A DNA stretch of 64,000 nt from Agarophyton chilense (taxonomy: Eukaryota > Rhodophyta > Florideophyceae > Gracilariales > Gracilariaceae): contig JARGXX010000004.1 of assembly GCA_030374765.1 (NCBI GenBank), positions 1,550,001 to 1,614,000 of the forward strand, given 5' to 3'. The translations under genes and the position numbers were made by a program. The notes beneath the pieces were generated by a model. The model did no database searches and had not been told where the DNA came from. It was given only the letters and a program-made list of their open reading frames with translations. Each line of letters opens with the position of its first letter. The stretch's first letter is position 1. Positions 10,084 through 20,333 of the stretch are shown in pieces.

Positions 10084-10086
10084 GTC

Positions 10087-12293
10087 TGGACCCGCTCACG
10101 ACCGCACGCCGGCCACTGTGGTACCCGAAAGTCAGTGTCGGTACTACGGGAAAGGTTGGATCCGTTGGCCGTCTTCTCAGAACAGACCGAGGAGGTTCTA
10201 CTTCAGAAGGATGAATACCCGCTGGTGTTCACCGCGGCGGTGGAGGTCCAGTCATCACCTAGTTCGTCGGGTCGAGCTACGGCCTTCCCAACCATGTCAG
10301 GTAGCGGCCCAACTCGTGGCCGTGGACGCGGTGGTATTACCAAGAGGGTGACTCGCTCGAATTCTCGAACGCCTACCAACATTGGTTTCGCAGCATGTCT
10401 CTCCCTGCGACTCAGTTCTCCCCTGGGACTCCGGCTGACCCGTCCCAACGCAGTGGTGGACTTCCTTCGACGACCCAAACCAATTGGGCTCACAATCTCG
10501 CGTTCGGTGCGGCGAACCGGACGACGAGTCAGTATGGACCTTTTAGTATTACCTTCGACCAGGTGACTAACAATGACCTGTTGAAGCACGATTGGCCTGT
10601 GGCGGTAGGGAATTCGTCGTTTCCGGCAGCTCTTACCAGACCACAATTGGATACATACTTGGGTTTGTCCCGTTGGGACTGCGAGCGCATTCCCTCCATT
10701 CCCTTGCTCTTGAAGAAACGGGACCAAGTGTCTCAACCTCGTCATGGTCGACTGGAATGTTTCCAGAGTCGGCAGCCTCATACACCTTTGAGGTATGTCA
10801 TCCCGCCGATATATCCGACCGACTTGCCGTATGTGCGCATCGAACCGGAGCTGGATTATTACCGTCGATTGGTGGTGCAAGTGTGCCATTACCCGTCTAT
10901 TCCGGAGACTTACCTTCCGGTTTCACCTGACTTGGTTTCCCTGAATCGGCCTTACACCACTATCAATTGGGCTGACCGTCGTAGGTGGGGCGAGGATGTA
11001 GCGACGGAGAGTCGCGTTCGCACTCGCAACTCTTACACTCGCGTTATGCATATGTTTCATAACGTCGAGTACTTCTCACAACCTACGAAGGACAGACGCG
11101 ATTGGTACGTGCTTCGACCAGAGTGGTGGGAGCCCTATGAGGTTCCATTATCGCTGAGCGTGCCCACTCCGTCGGTTCTGGCGTACTTAGGGAGTCAGAT
11201 TTCCCGGAACCTAGAGCGGTATTACCTCATTTGGTCGAATTCCCTCTCGGAGTGGACCGTGTTCGTTGCCATCCTGGCTCTGGAGGCCGCCCGTTACGGT
11301 ATCGATGGGGATTGTCGCAATTTCGACTCTGACATATACCAAGATGCTGTTCAACCTGTAGTTCGCATCTTCTTCATACCTCCGAGGGTTGCCCAGGATA
11401 TTTCCCGATTTGATTACGAGAACATCGTGGAGGGGACCGATTATACCGTGGAGGATTTGAACTTGTATCTCGAGCAGAGCAAGCATTACCATTGGGATTC
11501 CCATCAATGTTGGGAGGCTTTTGATCCCGCCACTTAAGAGATTGTACCTCGCCACGCCCATTATAATCCCGGGGAGCCTCCTGTTTATGGAGCTCCCGCG
11601 AGCCCCGAACCTTATCACGGTACTGTGGAGACACAAGTTGGTCGTTATGCTGATCCCTTCCCGTCCGAGCCGTTACCTCAAGGTCGTAAGTCGCCTATCC
11701 CTACGGGTGTGACTCCTACTCAACCGAGCTCCTCGCGGGTTGCTGGTCCGGTTGGACCTCTGTTGGCGGGTATTGCTTGTCCTCCGCCTCAACCTATGAT
11801 CGAATCTCCGGCCGTGGTCGGTTTGCTGGCTCGAATTCGCCAGTCTTGCGTCACCAACTTTCAGAGGGCTGGGCCTACCTCCGTGGTTTCTGCATTAACG
11901 CTCCTTGAAGTTTTGCTGCCGCGCCATGCGCAATACATGAAGGCGGTGAACCAACTTGGTGAGTTCCGGAACCAGTTCCAGTTGGACATGAACCAACTGG
12001 CCACCCGTCAGGTTGCCAATCTGGCAAGCGTCTCTGCTGCTGCGCCATCTGATCCTTTGACAGATCCCCTTCTAGGTGCGAACTTGAACCCTTCGGTTTA
12101 GCAAGCTGCTCCGGCGGTTCCTTTCGTTCATCCTCTTTTGGTTTCGACTCTTCTCCCCAGTCGCGGGGCCACCGCTCCTTCGCTACCTCTTAGGTCGATG
12201 GCTCCTAGCATTTCTGAAGGTTTTCCTGCATGGGTAGTCAATAACACGGGTTCTCCTGATTCCATTGTTGCTAAACCGACAGGTCCATCTTAA
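10087..12293 (+). pseudogene. Antisense ORF of copy B (long, unknown protein)
   Basis: The most complete copy of the antisense protein. An upstream part runs about 10060-10390 and is shifted by one missing T in a T-run near 10387. The main frame runs from ATG 10395 to 11537 (380 codons), then TAA at 11535-11537, then the same frame to TAG at 12099-12101 and on to TAA about 12293. Two nonsense codons and one frameshift thus separate it from a protein of roughly 700 residues. It is rich in Pro, Tyr, Trp and Arg in the middle, with a possible helical C-terminal part (LLEVLLPRHAQYMKAVNQL). I recognise no domain. Plant Tat-lineage Ty3 elements have extra sense or antisense ORFs in this same position, but I see no sequence link. 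Confidence 0.6.
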
Positions 12294-12392
12294 AGTAAAT
12301 TGTTTTCTCTTCTTGTCTCCTATACTGTTACATTTCGTTGTTATTTCGTGTCCTACCTTGTCGTTAATCTGACACGCATATGCGTCCACCTT

Positions 12393-13300
12393 CTACGGAA
12401 ACCAACGTCTTCTATCCCCCTTCCTTAGTCCTGAGTACCACAAAGGTCTAAGGTTAGCCGTCTGCAGGCATGGGCTCCTTGAGACGGCGCCAATACCTGA
12501 TACGGAAGTGTGGGGGTATTGCGGGTGGAGTTCGAGGGTGTCCCCTTCTGGGTCCCAGCCGTACCACCTGACATTGTACTTCAGACCATTGTAGGTTTTC
12601 GTGGGGCCCACAAGACTGTCAACGGGAAATTCCTCTGAGGATTGGCCCTGATCTTTCGGGGGAACGCCACGTCAAGGGTTCATATGCTCTGAGTTGGGAG
12701 CTTCGTGTGTGGAAGCCGGGTCGGGAGCTCCCGCTGTTACCGTGTGAGGTTGCATTTTCGCCCCTGTTAGAGGATTGTAATCCGGATCATCCCGTTGTAG
12801 GTCATCGTTCACCTCAATTGGGGTGGGGCCCTCCGAGGGTCGAGTTAGCAGGGCTACAGTCTGGGCTCTCGGGCTGGGGTGCCTGCCTCAATGCGATGTT
12901 GAACTGTTTCAGGTGCTCCCATAATACGGTCAATTGATATCGTATTCGGTTTTCCGTCTTGGTCAACCGTAACAGTGTGGTCTGATGCGTTCAATACCTT
13001 ATAAGGTCCCACTGATTTGGGTAGAAGCTTCGAATTGATATCTCCATCAATCGCTTTATCATCCTCTTCATAACCCGGTCGTGGTCTTTTACCTGAACGT
13101 GGGTTTTCTATGGGGACATATTGTCCCGAAGATACGGAGACCACTTTGGTTACCCTACGGTCGTAGTCGGCCTTGTACCGCTTCTGGGTTGCAATGAGGC
13201 GGCTCTCTGCATGTTTGAGAGCCCTCCTCAACCTCACAAGGGTATTTCGCTTGACCTGGGCAGGGGTCAGTGCACCCGCTGCAGTGCTGGTGGTATGATT
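12393..13300 (-). pseudogene. pol: Integrase C-terminus of copy B: GPY/F and chromodomain
   Basis: Counterpart of 5993-6792 in copy A. The ORF 13237-12854 carries GPYKVL...DHTVTVDQDGKPNTISIDRI (GPY/F module). The separate frame 12611-12393 carries the chromodomain core KYNVRWYGWDPEGDTLE, closer to a canonical chromodomain than A (DTLE against the usual DTWE). One-base losses near 12860 and within the chromodomain break the frame. Confidence 0.78.
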
Positions 13301-13303
13301 TCC

Positions 13304-13954
13304 CTACACTACAATACCTGGGGGGTGTCTCGAAAGAACCAAATCAAAGGGAGTGGTCTGCGTTGACCGGTGTACCTGAAGGTTATAGGAGTAGGTGAGC
13401 GGTTGCACCAGCTCATCCCACCCAGTTTGGTGCTCTTCCGTATAGTGTCGTAGCCTTGATACCAATGTGTGGTTAAAGCGCTCGACCTGTGCGTTCGTCT
13501 GCGAGTGGTAGGCAGTAGTGAAATAGTGCTTGATACCCAAGAGGTTACAGACTGCTTCGAAGAACTTCGATGCCAAGTTTGAACCATTATCGGTAAGTAG
13601 GTACAGTGGTGCACCATACGAGTAGACCCAATTGTTGAGGAACCCGATCGCCACCGTGGTTGACTTCGTCTCCATTAAAGGTATCACTCTCGTGAGCTTC
13701 AAGAACCTGTTGGTTATCACTAGAATGTGCTGATACCCATTCTTGGTTTTGGGAAGTGGTCCTAGAAGGACTATCGCAACAAACTCCAGTGGACCCGCTG
13801 CTGGAAACAGCTTGAAGTACTTTCGATGCTTTCGAATACCACCGCAGGTACGAACACAAGATTCGCATCGACCTACGAAGGTTTAGGCATCATGGGCCAT
13901 ATGAGACCAATAGAACTGTTGCCTCAAGGTGTAATACATCCTGGTGGCACCGGG
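13304..13954 (-). pseudogene. pol: Integrase core of copy B
   Basis: Contains LLTDNGSN and NAQVERFNHT (second Asp and the Glu of the DDE triad) and the conserved C-terminal part of the core. The region that should hold the first Asp is in another frame (13868-13587). TAG at 13957-13955 cuts it from the RT-RNase H frame exactly in the zinc-binding block, where copy A reads His. Confidence 0.85.
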
Positions 13955-15745
13955 CTATCCCGATAGTCGCAGGTAGTGCGCGAGATACAAGACTCTCGGG
14001 CGCAGTGCCTTCGGAACCACCTTTTGAAGGCTACCATCCAAGGTTGACCTTCTCACGATGTACCGATTGTGGTCTACATCGAATGGTGATCCTTTAAAAC
14101 AAATTTGGTCAGGAAGGGTTGTGCAGTACGCATACTGGGCCTGTTCTCGTAGAAACTCCTCTCGGGTTACGGGCATGACGTTCGTTTCCTCTAGGGTCAG
14201 TATCTGCGTTGCCATGTCGGTGTTTCGCAAAGCACCTTCTTCATGTAAGTCCCAACATCTTTCTAGGTGTTCGCTGGTACCATTTTGGTTTGATGACACC
14301 AAAAAGCAAGGGATATCATCTTCCACCGGTTCTGTCTCTAACCCTGAGGTTTTTAAGCGTGACATAGCGTCAGCTATGTTGTCCTTGATACCTGGACGGT
14401 ACTGTACGTCGTATTCAAACTCTGACAGTCTCAACCTCCAACGGGCAAGTCTACCAGACGCATCTGCGAGTCCGAAGATCCACCTTAAGGCGTCGTGGTC
14501 CGTGCGCAACGTAAAGCGCTCACCATAAAGGTATGGACGGAGCATCAAAATGCTCCACACTGCTGCTAGACATTCCTTCTCGGTTACCATGTAGTTCTGC
14601 TCCGCCTCATTCATAGCGTGGCTCCAGTACCCTATAGGTAATTTGTCTCCGTTTTGCTGCTCCTGCATGAGACAACAACCAATTTGGGCATGGAATGCAT
14701 CTGTATCTAGCGTGTACGGTAGACCTGTTTTCGGTAACGCTAAGATTGGCGGCGACAACAGCGCTTGTTTCAATTCTTCAAAGGTATCCATTTCGTCGTT
14801 CGATAGATTCTCAAACCGTTCAGGTTCACCTTTCTGGAGTTTCTTGTTGAGCGGAGCCGCTATTTTCGCGAATACCTTCACGAAGCGACGATAGACGTCA
14901 CATAAACCTATAAAGGACAGTAGGTCTGTCTGGGATCGTGGCAACTGGACCTCCTGTACGGCTCTAATGTTGCTCGGCGCAAACTCTAGGGTACCAGGGC
15001 CTATGATGTGGCCCAGGTATTCAACCGTTCTGGTAAAAAAGAAGCATTTGCGTAGCTTCAGCGTCACCCCCGTCTCAGCTAGGAGGGTTAGTACGGTGCG
15101 TAAGTGAGCAAAATGCTCTTCTACCGATCTGTAATAGAGGATTACATCATCGATGTATACCAAGGCGGTTGTCCATTTAACCTTCGAAAGGATGATGTCC
15201 AGCGCCCTTTGAAAGGTGGCTAGAGCATTGTGCAACCCGAATGGCATCCGAGTGAAGCGAAACAAACCTGCATGGCACGTGAAGGTCGTTTTGTCTGGAT
15301 CTTCCTCACCTACAGGTACCTGCCAAGAACCACAATTGGCATCCAACGTGGTAAATATCTGCGCATCTCCCAAGGAGTCGGTGCACTCATCCTTGCTAGG
15401 TATCAGGTACGAGTCCCTGACAGTCACGCTATTGAGCCTCGTACAGTCCACACAGAACCTCATACGGTTATCCCCTTTCTTCTGAACCAGAACCACGGGA
15501 CTAGGCCAATCTGAGTTGGTTGGTTCAATTACACCTTCTTGGAGCATTCGCTCCACTTCTTTGATTTCTATCTCTCTCGCCTTCGGACCTGCACGGTATG
15601 GTTGCTGATAAATCGGCTTCGAGTCAGGGAGGAGCTCGATGCGATGCTGTGTGGCCTTAATTTGGCCCAGATGGCCTGACCACATGGTTTCGAACTCCTC
15701 CAGAACGTCGATAATACGGCCCCCGCAGTTGGCCGTTTTCTTCAC
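13955..15745 (-). CDS. pol: RT-RNase H-integrase N-terminus, copy B
   Basis: A 596-codon open frame. It holds the linker with DVLEEFETMWSGHLGQ, RT with LDANCGSWQVPVG, MPFGLHN and YIDDVILY, RNase H with LDTDAFHAQIG and RTDHDALRWIF, and the start of integrase to VLYLAHY. It reads through where copy A has a stop (3663) and a frameshift (5020), so it is the better template for the family. The start is a GTG in an overlap with the PR frame and is not a real initiation site; entry probably needed the frame to be continuous across the G-run at 15720-15724. Ends at TAG 13955. Confidence 0.92.
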   Translation of the reverse strand: MKKTANCGGRIIDVLEEFETMWSGHLGQIKATQHRIELLPDSKPIYQQPYRAGPKAREIEIKEVERMLQEGVIEPTNSDWPSPVVLVQKKGDNRMRFCVDCTRLNSVTVRDSYLIPSKDECTDSLGDAQIFTTLDANCGSWQVPVGEEDPDKTTFTCHAGLFRFTRMPFGLHNALATFQRALDIILSKVKWTTALVYIDDVILYYRSVEEHFAHLRTVLTLLAETGVTLKLRKCFFFTRTVEYLGHIIGPGTLEFAPSNIRAVQEVQLPRSQTDLLSFIGLCDVYRRFVKVFAKIAAPLNKKLQKGEPERFENLSNDEMDTFEELKQALLSPPILALPKTGLPYTLDTDAFHAQIGCCLMQEQQNGDKLPIGYWSHAMNEAEQNYMVTEKECLAAVWSILMLRPYLYGERFTLRTDHDALRWIFGLADASGRLARWRLRLSEFEYDVQYRPGIKDNIADAMSRLKTSGLETEPVEDDIPCFLVSSNQNGTSEHLERCWDLHEEGALRNTDMATQILTLEETNVMPVTREEFLREQAQYAYCTTLPDQICFKGSPFDVDHNRYIVRRSTLDGSLQKVVPKALRPRVLYLAHYLRLSG

Positions 15746-16742
15746 CGATCTGGACTGTATCTTTCCATTGCCTCTCAGGGTCAGGTTCCTTTTCTTTGTC
15801 TACCGATGCGTTATCGGTTAGCTTCGCTTCCAAGTTGGTATTTATCGATACCTTTGTGGTTGTGGACGCATTTGCGCACCCCCCTTCCTTATCGAAGGCG
15901 ACCTCGCCGAGATCAGTGTGAGCTACGGTGAAGAACCCTTGTGGTGCCAGTATTGCGATGCCAACATTGGTATTTTTCGGCAACTTCACGTCGTGACTGC
16001 CGAATTTGCTGAGACACAGCCTAAAGGGTTGATTTGGGATGTTGTCGACAATCCCGTTGGCCATCAAGGTGAGGTGTCGATGTGCTAACCTCGGATGGTT
16101 TTGTAGTATGACCAGCCCGGGGGTCGCACACGACACCGGTACCAATATTTGGTGCATTGGCGGGATAACAACCTGTTTGGAAATGCGCACTTTGTTGGAG
16201 ACCGTTTCGGTGGATATATTTTTCTTCGGTTTGACGAACCATCCCCGTTTGGTTTCCGTATTACCTAAAATGGCAATTCGTCCCCCGTGACGTAGGGCCA
16301 CGGTGTGGGAACCAGGAAGGATTGCTTTGACATGTCCGTCGATGAAGTTCATACCTAGGAGGCAGTCTGTTGGTAAACGTTCGACAACAAAGAATTGCAG
16401 TCTTACCTTGAGGTGTCCAAGCTGCACCACAGTGGTGAACATACTTCGAAGGTTTAATGGGCGCTCATTTGCATCCACCAGCGGGTTGTTGTCGGGAGGT
16501 CGGCTCAAGTTCCGAAGTACCGCCTCAGGTATGAAGCGGGAGTTCAGGACGTTTTCGCGGGCCCCCGTATCCAACACGCAGGTGATTGGAACTGCAAGGC
16601 GATCGGAGAAACACGTTGAAGCACGTAATTTATAGTTGTTGTACTTCCTAAGACAAACCGGACCTGGTTGTGACGTGTTCTCTTCCACATTCCATGTTCT
16701 GGGAATCGATTGGCCTTCCGATTGAAGGTTGGGCTCGGCCAT
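15657..16742 (-). CDS. pol: Retropepsin region of copy B pol
   Basis: Open frame of 361 codons starting at ATG 16742-16740, whose A is the last base of the gag stop (TAATG). It carries DTGA in ITCVLDTGARENVL, then the beta-rich retropepsin domain and a linker with IPNQPFRLCLSKFGSHDVKLPKNT. The frame ends at 15657, overlapping the RT frame by about 90 bp because of one extra G at 15720-15724. Unlike copy A there is no nonsense codon after the start and no loss near 3141-equivalent. Confidence 0.9.
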   Translation of the reverse strand: MAEPNLQSEGQSIPRTWNVEENTSQPGPVCLRKYNNYKLRASTCFSDRLAVPITCVLDTGARENVLNSRFIPEAVLRNLSRPPDNNPLVDANERPLNLRSMFTTVVQLGHLKVRLQFFVVERLPTDCLLGMNFIDGHVKAILPGSHTVALRHGGRIAILGNTETKRGWFVKPKKNISTETVSNKVRISKQVVIPPMHQILVPVSCATPGLVILQNHPRLAHRHLTLMANGIVDNIPNQPFRLCLSKFGSHDVKLPKNTNVGIAILAPQGFFTVAHTDLGEVAFDKEGGCANASTTTKVSINTNLEAKLTDNASVDKEKEPDPERQWKDTVQIGEENGQLRGPYYRRSGGVRNHVVRPSGPN

Positions 16743-18795
16743 TACGCCAACCGTTCGGTGTTTTCCTCCTGTACGGGAGGGGTTGAGTCCGAGTTTGGTG
16801 TTTCCTCGATGGTATTGACCGGTACCGGTGTACGGGGTTGGAACCTATTTGGTGCTTGCGTTGAAGACCCATAGAGGCGTTGGTGATTCTGCATGCGAGC
16901 CTGAATCAACTGGTCTCTCATCCCTGGAGGTAAGTTAGCGCAATTGTTTGCCAAATGGTCTGTCGCGCGACAAAACCAGCAAACGAGGCCTTCATTTTGG
17001 TGGTCTCGCGTTACCATTGAGGGGGCTTCGAAACCTGGTTGGTAGAAGCAGTGGCGTAGGATGTGGGTGGCGAGTTATGAGAGCTCCCTTCTGGCATCCT
17101 ATGCGAGCTCACCGAACTTGGCGGCGATTGTACCGAGTTTGGTGTACGCGTTGACGACCAATTTCCTACCGTCGAAGGTTTCGAGAACCGCCCCTGGGTT
17201 GCTACCAAGTGGATAGCGGTCCCTGTAGGTACTTCGATGTGCGAGCTACCCTCTGAAGTTGTGGTATCTTCAATTTCCAAGAACGACCTTTTCGATTTAT
17301 CCTTCGAGGTTGGAGGCACGGCTGGTCTCTTTCCCAGCCAAAGGGTATCTCCAAGGCCCTGCGAGTATCGAGCCAGCCCATTGTAGTCTACCTTTCGGTT
17401 AGTGGCCAGGTAATTGCGGACCTGGGAACGGATCGCTTTGTCGACATTGTCGGCAAATAGCGACTTTAACCCAGAGCTAGTGAACACATTACCACAGCGA
17501 GTTGCCAGATTCCACAGCACGAGCGAAAACTCCGATTCGGTTTGCCCAGACCTTTGATAGTAGGCGAGGACTTCCGCATATGCCTCTTGGATAACCTCAT
17601 CGGTGGCGTATGTTTCCAAAAGAAGTTTGACCACTTCCGGGTATGACTCCAACATCTCGGTGCCATCCTCATCCATCGCTAAGGTATTGCCGCGGAGCCT
17701 ACCCTGCAGCAAGTAGTACGCTTGTCCTTTCAGGTAAAACTGAAATAGCCACATAGCAGCGCCCTCGGAAAAGCCATTTTGGTCACATGCAAGCTTGAAC
17801 TTCTGTAGAAACTCAATTACCCCAATAGGATCCGTACCTGTGAAGGTTGTGTCACCCATTTGGAAGCTGAGCTTCTTGTGGTGCTTAGTACTCTTCTGAG
17901 CAACCTCTTGGGTGTATTCAGAAGACTTGTTGATCAACCGATAAGTCCTGTAATCAACCGCTTTGGTGAACATATCGTTCAACGGTTGGTGCACCTCCAG
18001 GTCCATTTCGGGGTCCGACTCAGAGTCGGGCGACTCATTGTATCTCTTTTTACACTTTCGGGTCTTTTTAGACGACTTCTTCGTCGACCTGTTCGGTTTC
18101 TTCTTCTTCTTACCTTTACGGTCATCATCCGACGATGAACTCGTATCGGAACTGGAGTCTGACGAGTCAGGGTCGGAACCATCATCACGATTCTTTCCCC
18201 TCTTCTTCCCCCGCTTCTTCCTTTTTCGGTTTCTTCGTCGCTCATCCAACGAGTCAGACGAATCGTCCTTGGGACCACCTCCATGGGTATCCTTTTGAAC
18301 GACAGCTGTAATTGGTGGCAGGTAAATTTCTTGAGGATCTACCTTCCCCGGGACCTCTTGACTCTGCCTTGGACCTTGTAGGTACTCACTATCAGTAGGT
18401 AAGCGTTTGGAATCGGTGGAATGACCCATTTGGAACCCTTGTGGTATGCGATTTTCGATGTTCACCTGTGTAGGTCGGGATTCTGCGAGTCCCTCGGAAA
18501 CCCAAAGGTCTTGCACAGCGCGGTAAACATACTCCCTTGCATCTATAAAGATATACTGTTTCACCATTTCAGGTATCTTTTCCGACAGCTCTTGAGCTGC
18601 TCGGTCAACCACAATACGGGTAAATGCGTCGACGTCCATTGAGGGCGGAACCATCCGGGTATCCGACTTCTCCTTTATGGTTAATGCATCCTCGACCGCG
18701 AGGTTGACGAGCGCTTTCGTTCGCTCTTCGAGCTAAGGCCATAGCTCCTCTGCTGCAACCTCAATTGGTAATTCCATTTGAGGTTCCGTTGCCAT
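16742..18795 (-). pseudogene. gag: Gag of copy B (broken)
   Basis: Open for 547 codons from ATG 18654 to 17011, then shifted by one missing C in a C-run near 17025. The rest (17017-16742) holds the zinc knuckle CWFCRATDHLANNC and the gag stop. The same frame extends upstream to ATG 18795-18793, interrupted by TAG at 18735-18733. Domain layout matches copy A: acidic/basic Ser-rich stretch, capsid-like core with FTGTDPIGVIEFLQKFKLA, nucleocapsid knuckle. Copy B lacks the capsid-core stop seen in A. Confidence 0.9.
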
Positions 18796-19080
18796 AGGCG
18801 GCGGACCGTGTACCTTTACGGTTTTGTCCCGAGGGTGCCGGAGCAGCTCCTCGGGGTTTTCCAGAACCGGTTGAGCCGATGGGGCTCCTTTAAGATTTTA
18901 ATGGCTCGGCAGAGCGCTCGAACCACGCGTATTCCTTTTTAGGTCGTTCCATTTGTGACCAATAGTGGTATCCTGTATTGCTTTGCGGGATTTCCTGAAA
19001 CCAAATAGATGTACGAGCGTCCAATCCTTCTCGGAATCTCGTGTGAACCGTGAAGGTACGACAAAACCTAAAAATACTTT
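18796..19080 (-). other. 5' leader of copy B
   Basis: Untranslated leader between PBS and gag, matching 158-441 of copy A. It contains ACC-N5-GGT at about 18829-18839, mutated in A. No gene seen. Confidence 0.7.
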
Positions 19081-19099
19081 CTAAGTCGGGAGACCAAAA
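19081..19099 (-). promoter_or_regulatory. Candidate primer-binding site, copy B
   Basis: TTTTGGTCTCCCGACTTAG on the minus strand, directly next to the LTR end. Confidence 0.6.
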
Positions 19100-19731
19100 T
19101 GTCGTACAGTCACTTCTGCGGTATGCTACTGTCTGGTCTCGGGAGCGTAGTGACGCTCAACGGCAGGGAGCTTGTTGACGCTCAACCTTAGAACGTAGAC
19201 GTATTAAACCTCGATGGTAACAGGGCACCGTGAAAACCCGCAGGGGCAAACGGCGGGGCGACTAGCCTATACCGTGTAGGTGAACGATGGTAGGCGTCGA
19301 CGCGCGGGAAAGCCTGTGTGGTAGTTGAGAAACGATGAACGAAAAGGTATGGTCGTGACCCAAGTGATGCCTTTCTTTATCAGATAAGGATGGAGTAGGT
19401 GCAGTTCCCTATATGCAGTGGACTGCACTCTCCAGATCACCCGGGAGCTGCCAGCAAGGCACGGTCTCTGACCTAGTGTCAGAGACCTGGCCAACACTGG
19501 GTACAGTTCCAGGTGGCCACTCAACTACTCTACTAAAATAAATATAATTACAATTACTATCACTAACAATTACTCAACCAGAAGGTATATGTCAACACAA
19601 CACGAGGCTGACAACACCTAGATGGTAGCTCGCCCGGAGCTGCATGGCCGATGATTCCTCGCATCCATCACCTACAAGGTCAGTGTAGTATATAAAAAAC
19701 CTCAAGGGTCAAACTTTCTGCCACTATACAA
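19100..19731 (-). repeat. 5' LTR of copy B
   Basis: Complete LTR on the minus strand. The inner end is TGTCGTACAG (plus-strand reading), the outer end ACTATACA. It carries the GGTCTCTGAC hairpin, the TATA/dyad block and two copies of the short tandem segment. Confidence 0.92.
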
Positions 19732-19877
19732 AACTCTTTTCACCACTGATAGACGACAAATCCAAATGGATGGCCAGAATATGAAAAAGTTGAGAGTTTG
19801 ACGAAGCGATGTTTTCACGAGCGGGCGCGTCTTCGAAAGTTCTTGGTGTATTCGAAATGACCCACTCAAACTTGTAC

Positions 19878-20318
19878 TGCTATGGCTTGTAGTTCAGCGT
19901 ACTGGTCGCAATCTGAGGTAGCGTGGTAAAGCCGGTTTTAAGGTTTTTATCCTTGCCTTTGTCACTCCCAGAGTACTTTATGCAATGGGCTGGCGTTAAA
20001 TGCGTAGTCTAACAGGTCAAAGCTACGGAAACGATGGATTGAAGACCAATTGGTGGAACCAATGTACCAAAGAGGGTAATTTAGTATGCTAACGGTGCCT
20101 ACATTACTCTAAGGGAGAAGCGTCACTCAAGCCAAGTAAATAGCAATGGCGAGGCGCTGGGATCTCGCTGACACTGTAAGTCTATTCTATTACACTAATT
20201 AAACTAAAATAATTATCTAAATGAGTCCCGCTGAGATCTGCCAGTCCACGTGGCGTCTGTAAGGTATCTCAGGCTCTAGCGGCTTACAAAACTCGACAGT
20301 AATCGTTGCTCCTTCACA
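19878..20318 (-). repeat. Old solo LTR (or LTR relic) of family D
   Basis: Aligns over its length to the LTR at 52466-52903 in reverse orientation, including the start TGTGAAGGAGC...(here TTGCTCCTTCACA on +) and the GGGAGAAGCGTCACTCAAG block. It includes the degenerate form of the tRNA-like stretch. No PBS on its inner side and no duplication visible (TGTAC against CTGTT), so it is old or truncated. Confidence 0.75.
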
Positions 20319-20333
20319 CTGTTTTATGCATTC

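Larger units (their letters stand above)
8562..19731 (-). mobile_element. Ty3/gypsy chromovirus-like retrotransposon, copy B
   Basis: Same family as copy A on the opposite strand, about 11.2 kb. Order from 19731 downward: 5' LTR, PBS, gag, PR, RT-RH, IN, chromodomain, antisense ORF (reads + here), 3' LTR. It keeps the 1.5 kb that A lost and also has a 749-bp segment (9335-10083) absent from A. Damage includes TAG at 18735-18733, a lost C in a C-run near 17025, the shared extra G at 15720-15724, TAG near 13957-13955, and frame breaks in the integrase tail. Both LTRs are clear, but the 3' LTR is clipped at both ends, so no duplication can be read. Confidence 0.93.

Noticed and set aside
1..19731. 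A single giant foldback transposon formed by A and B
   Set aside because: Each copy has its own LTRs, PBS and independent lesions, and A lacks about 2.2 kb found in B; two separate elements explain it.
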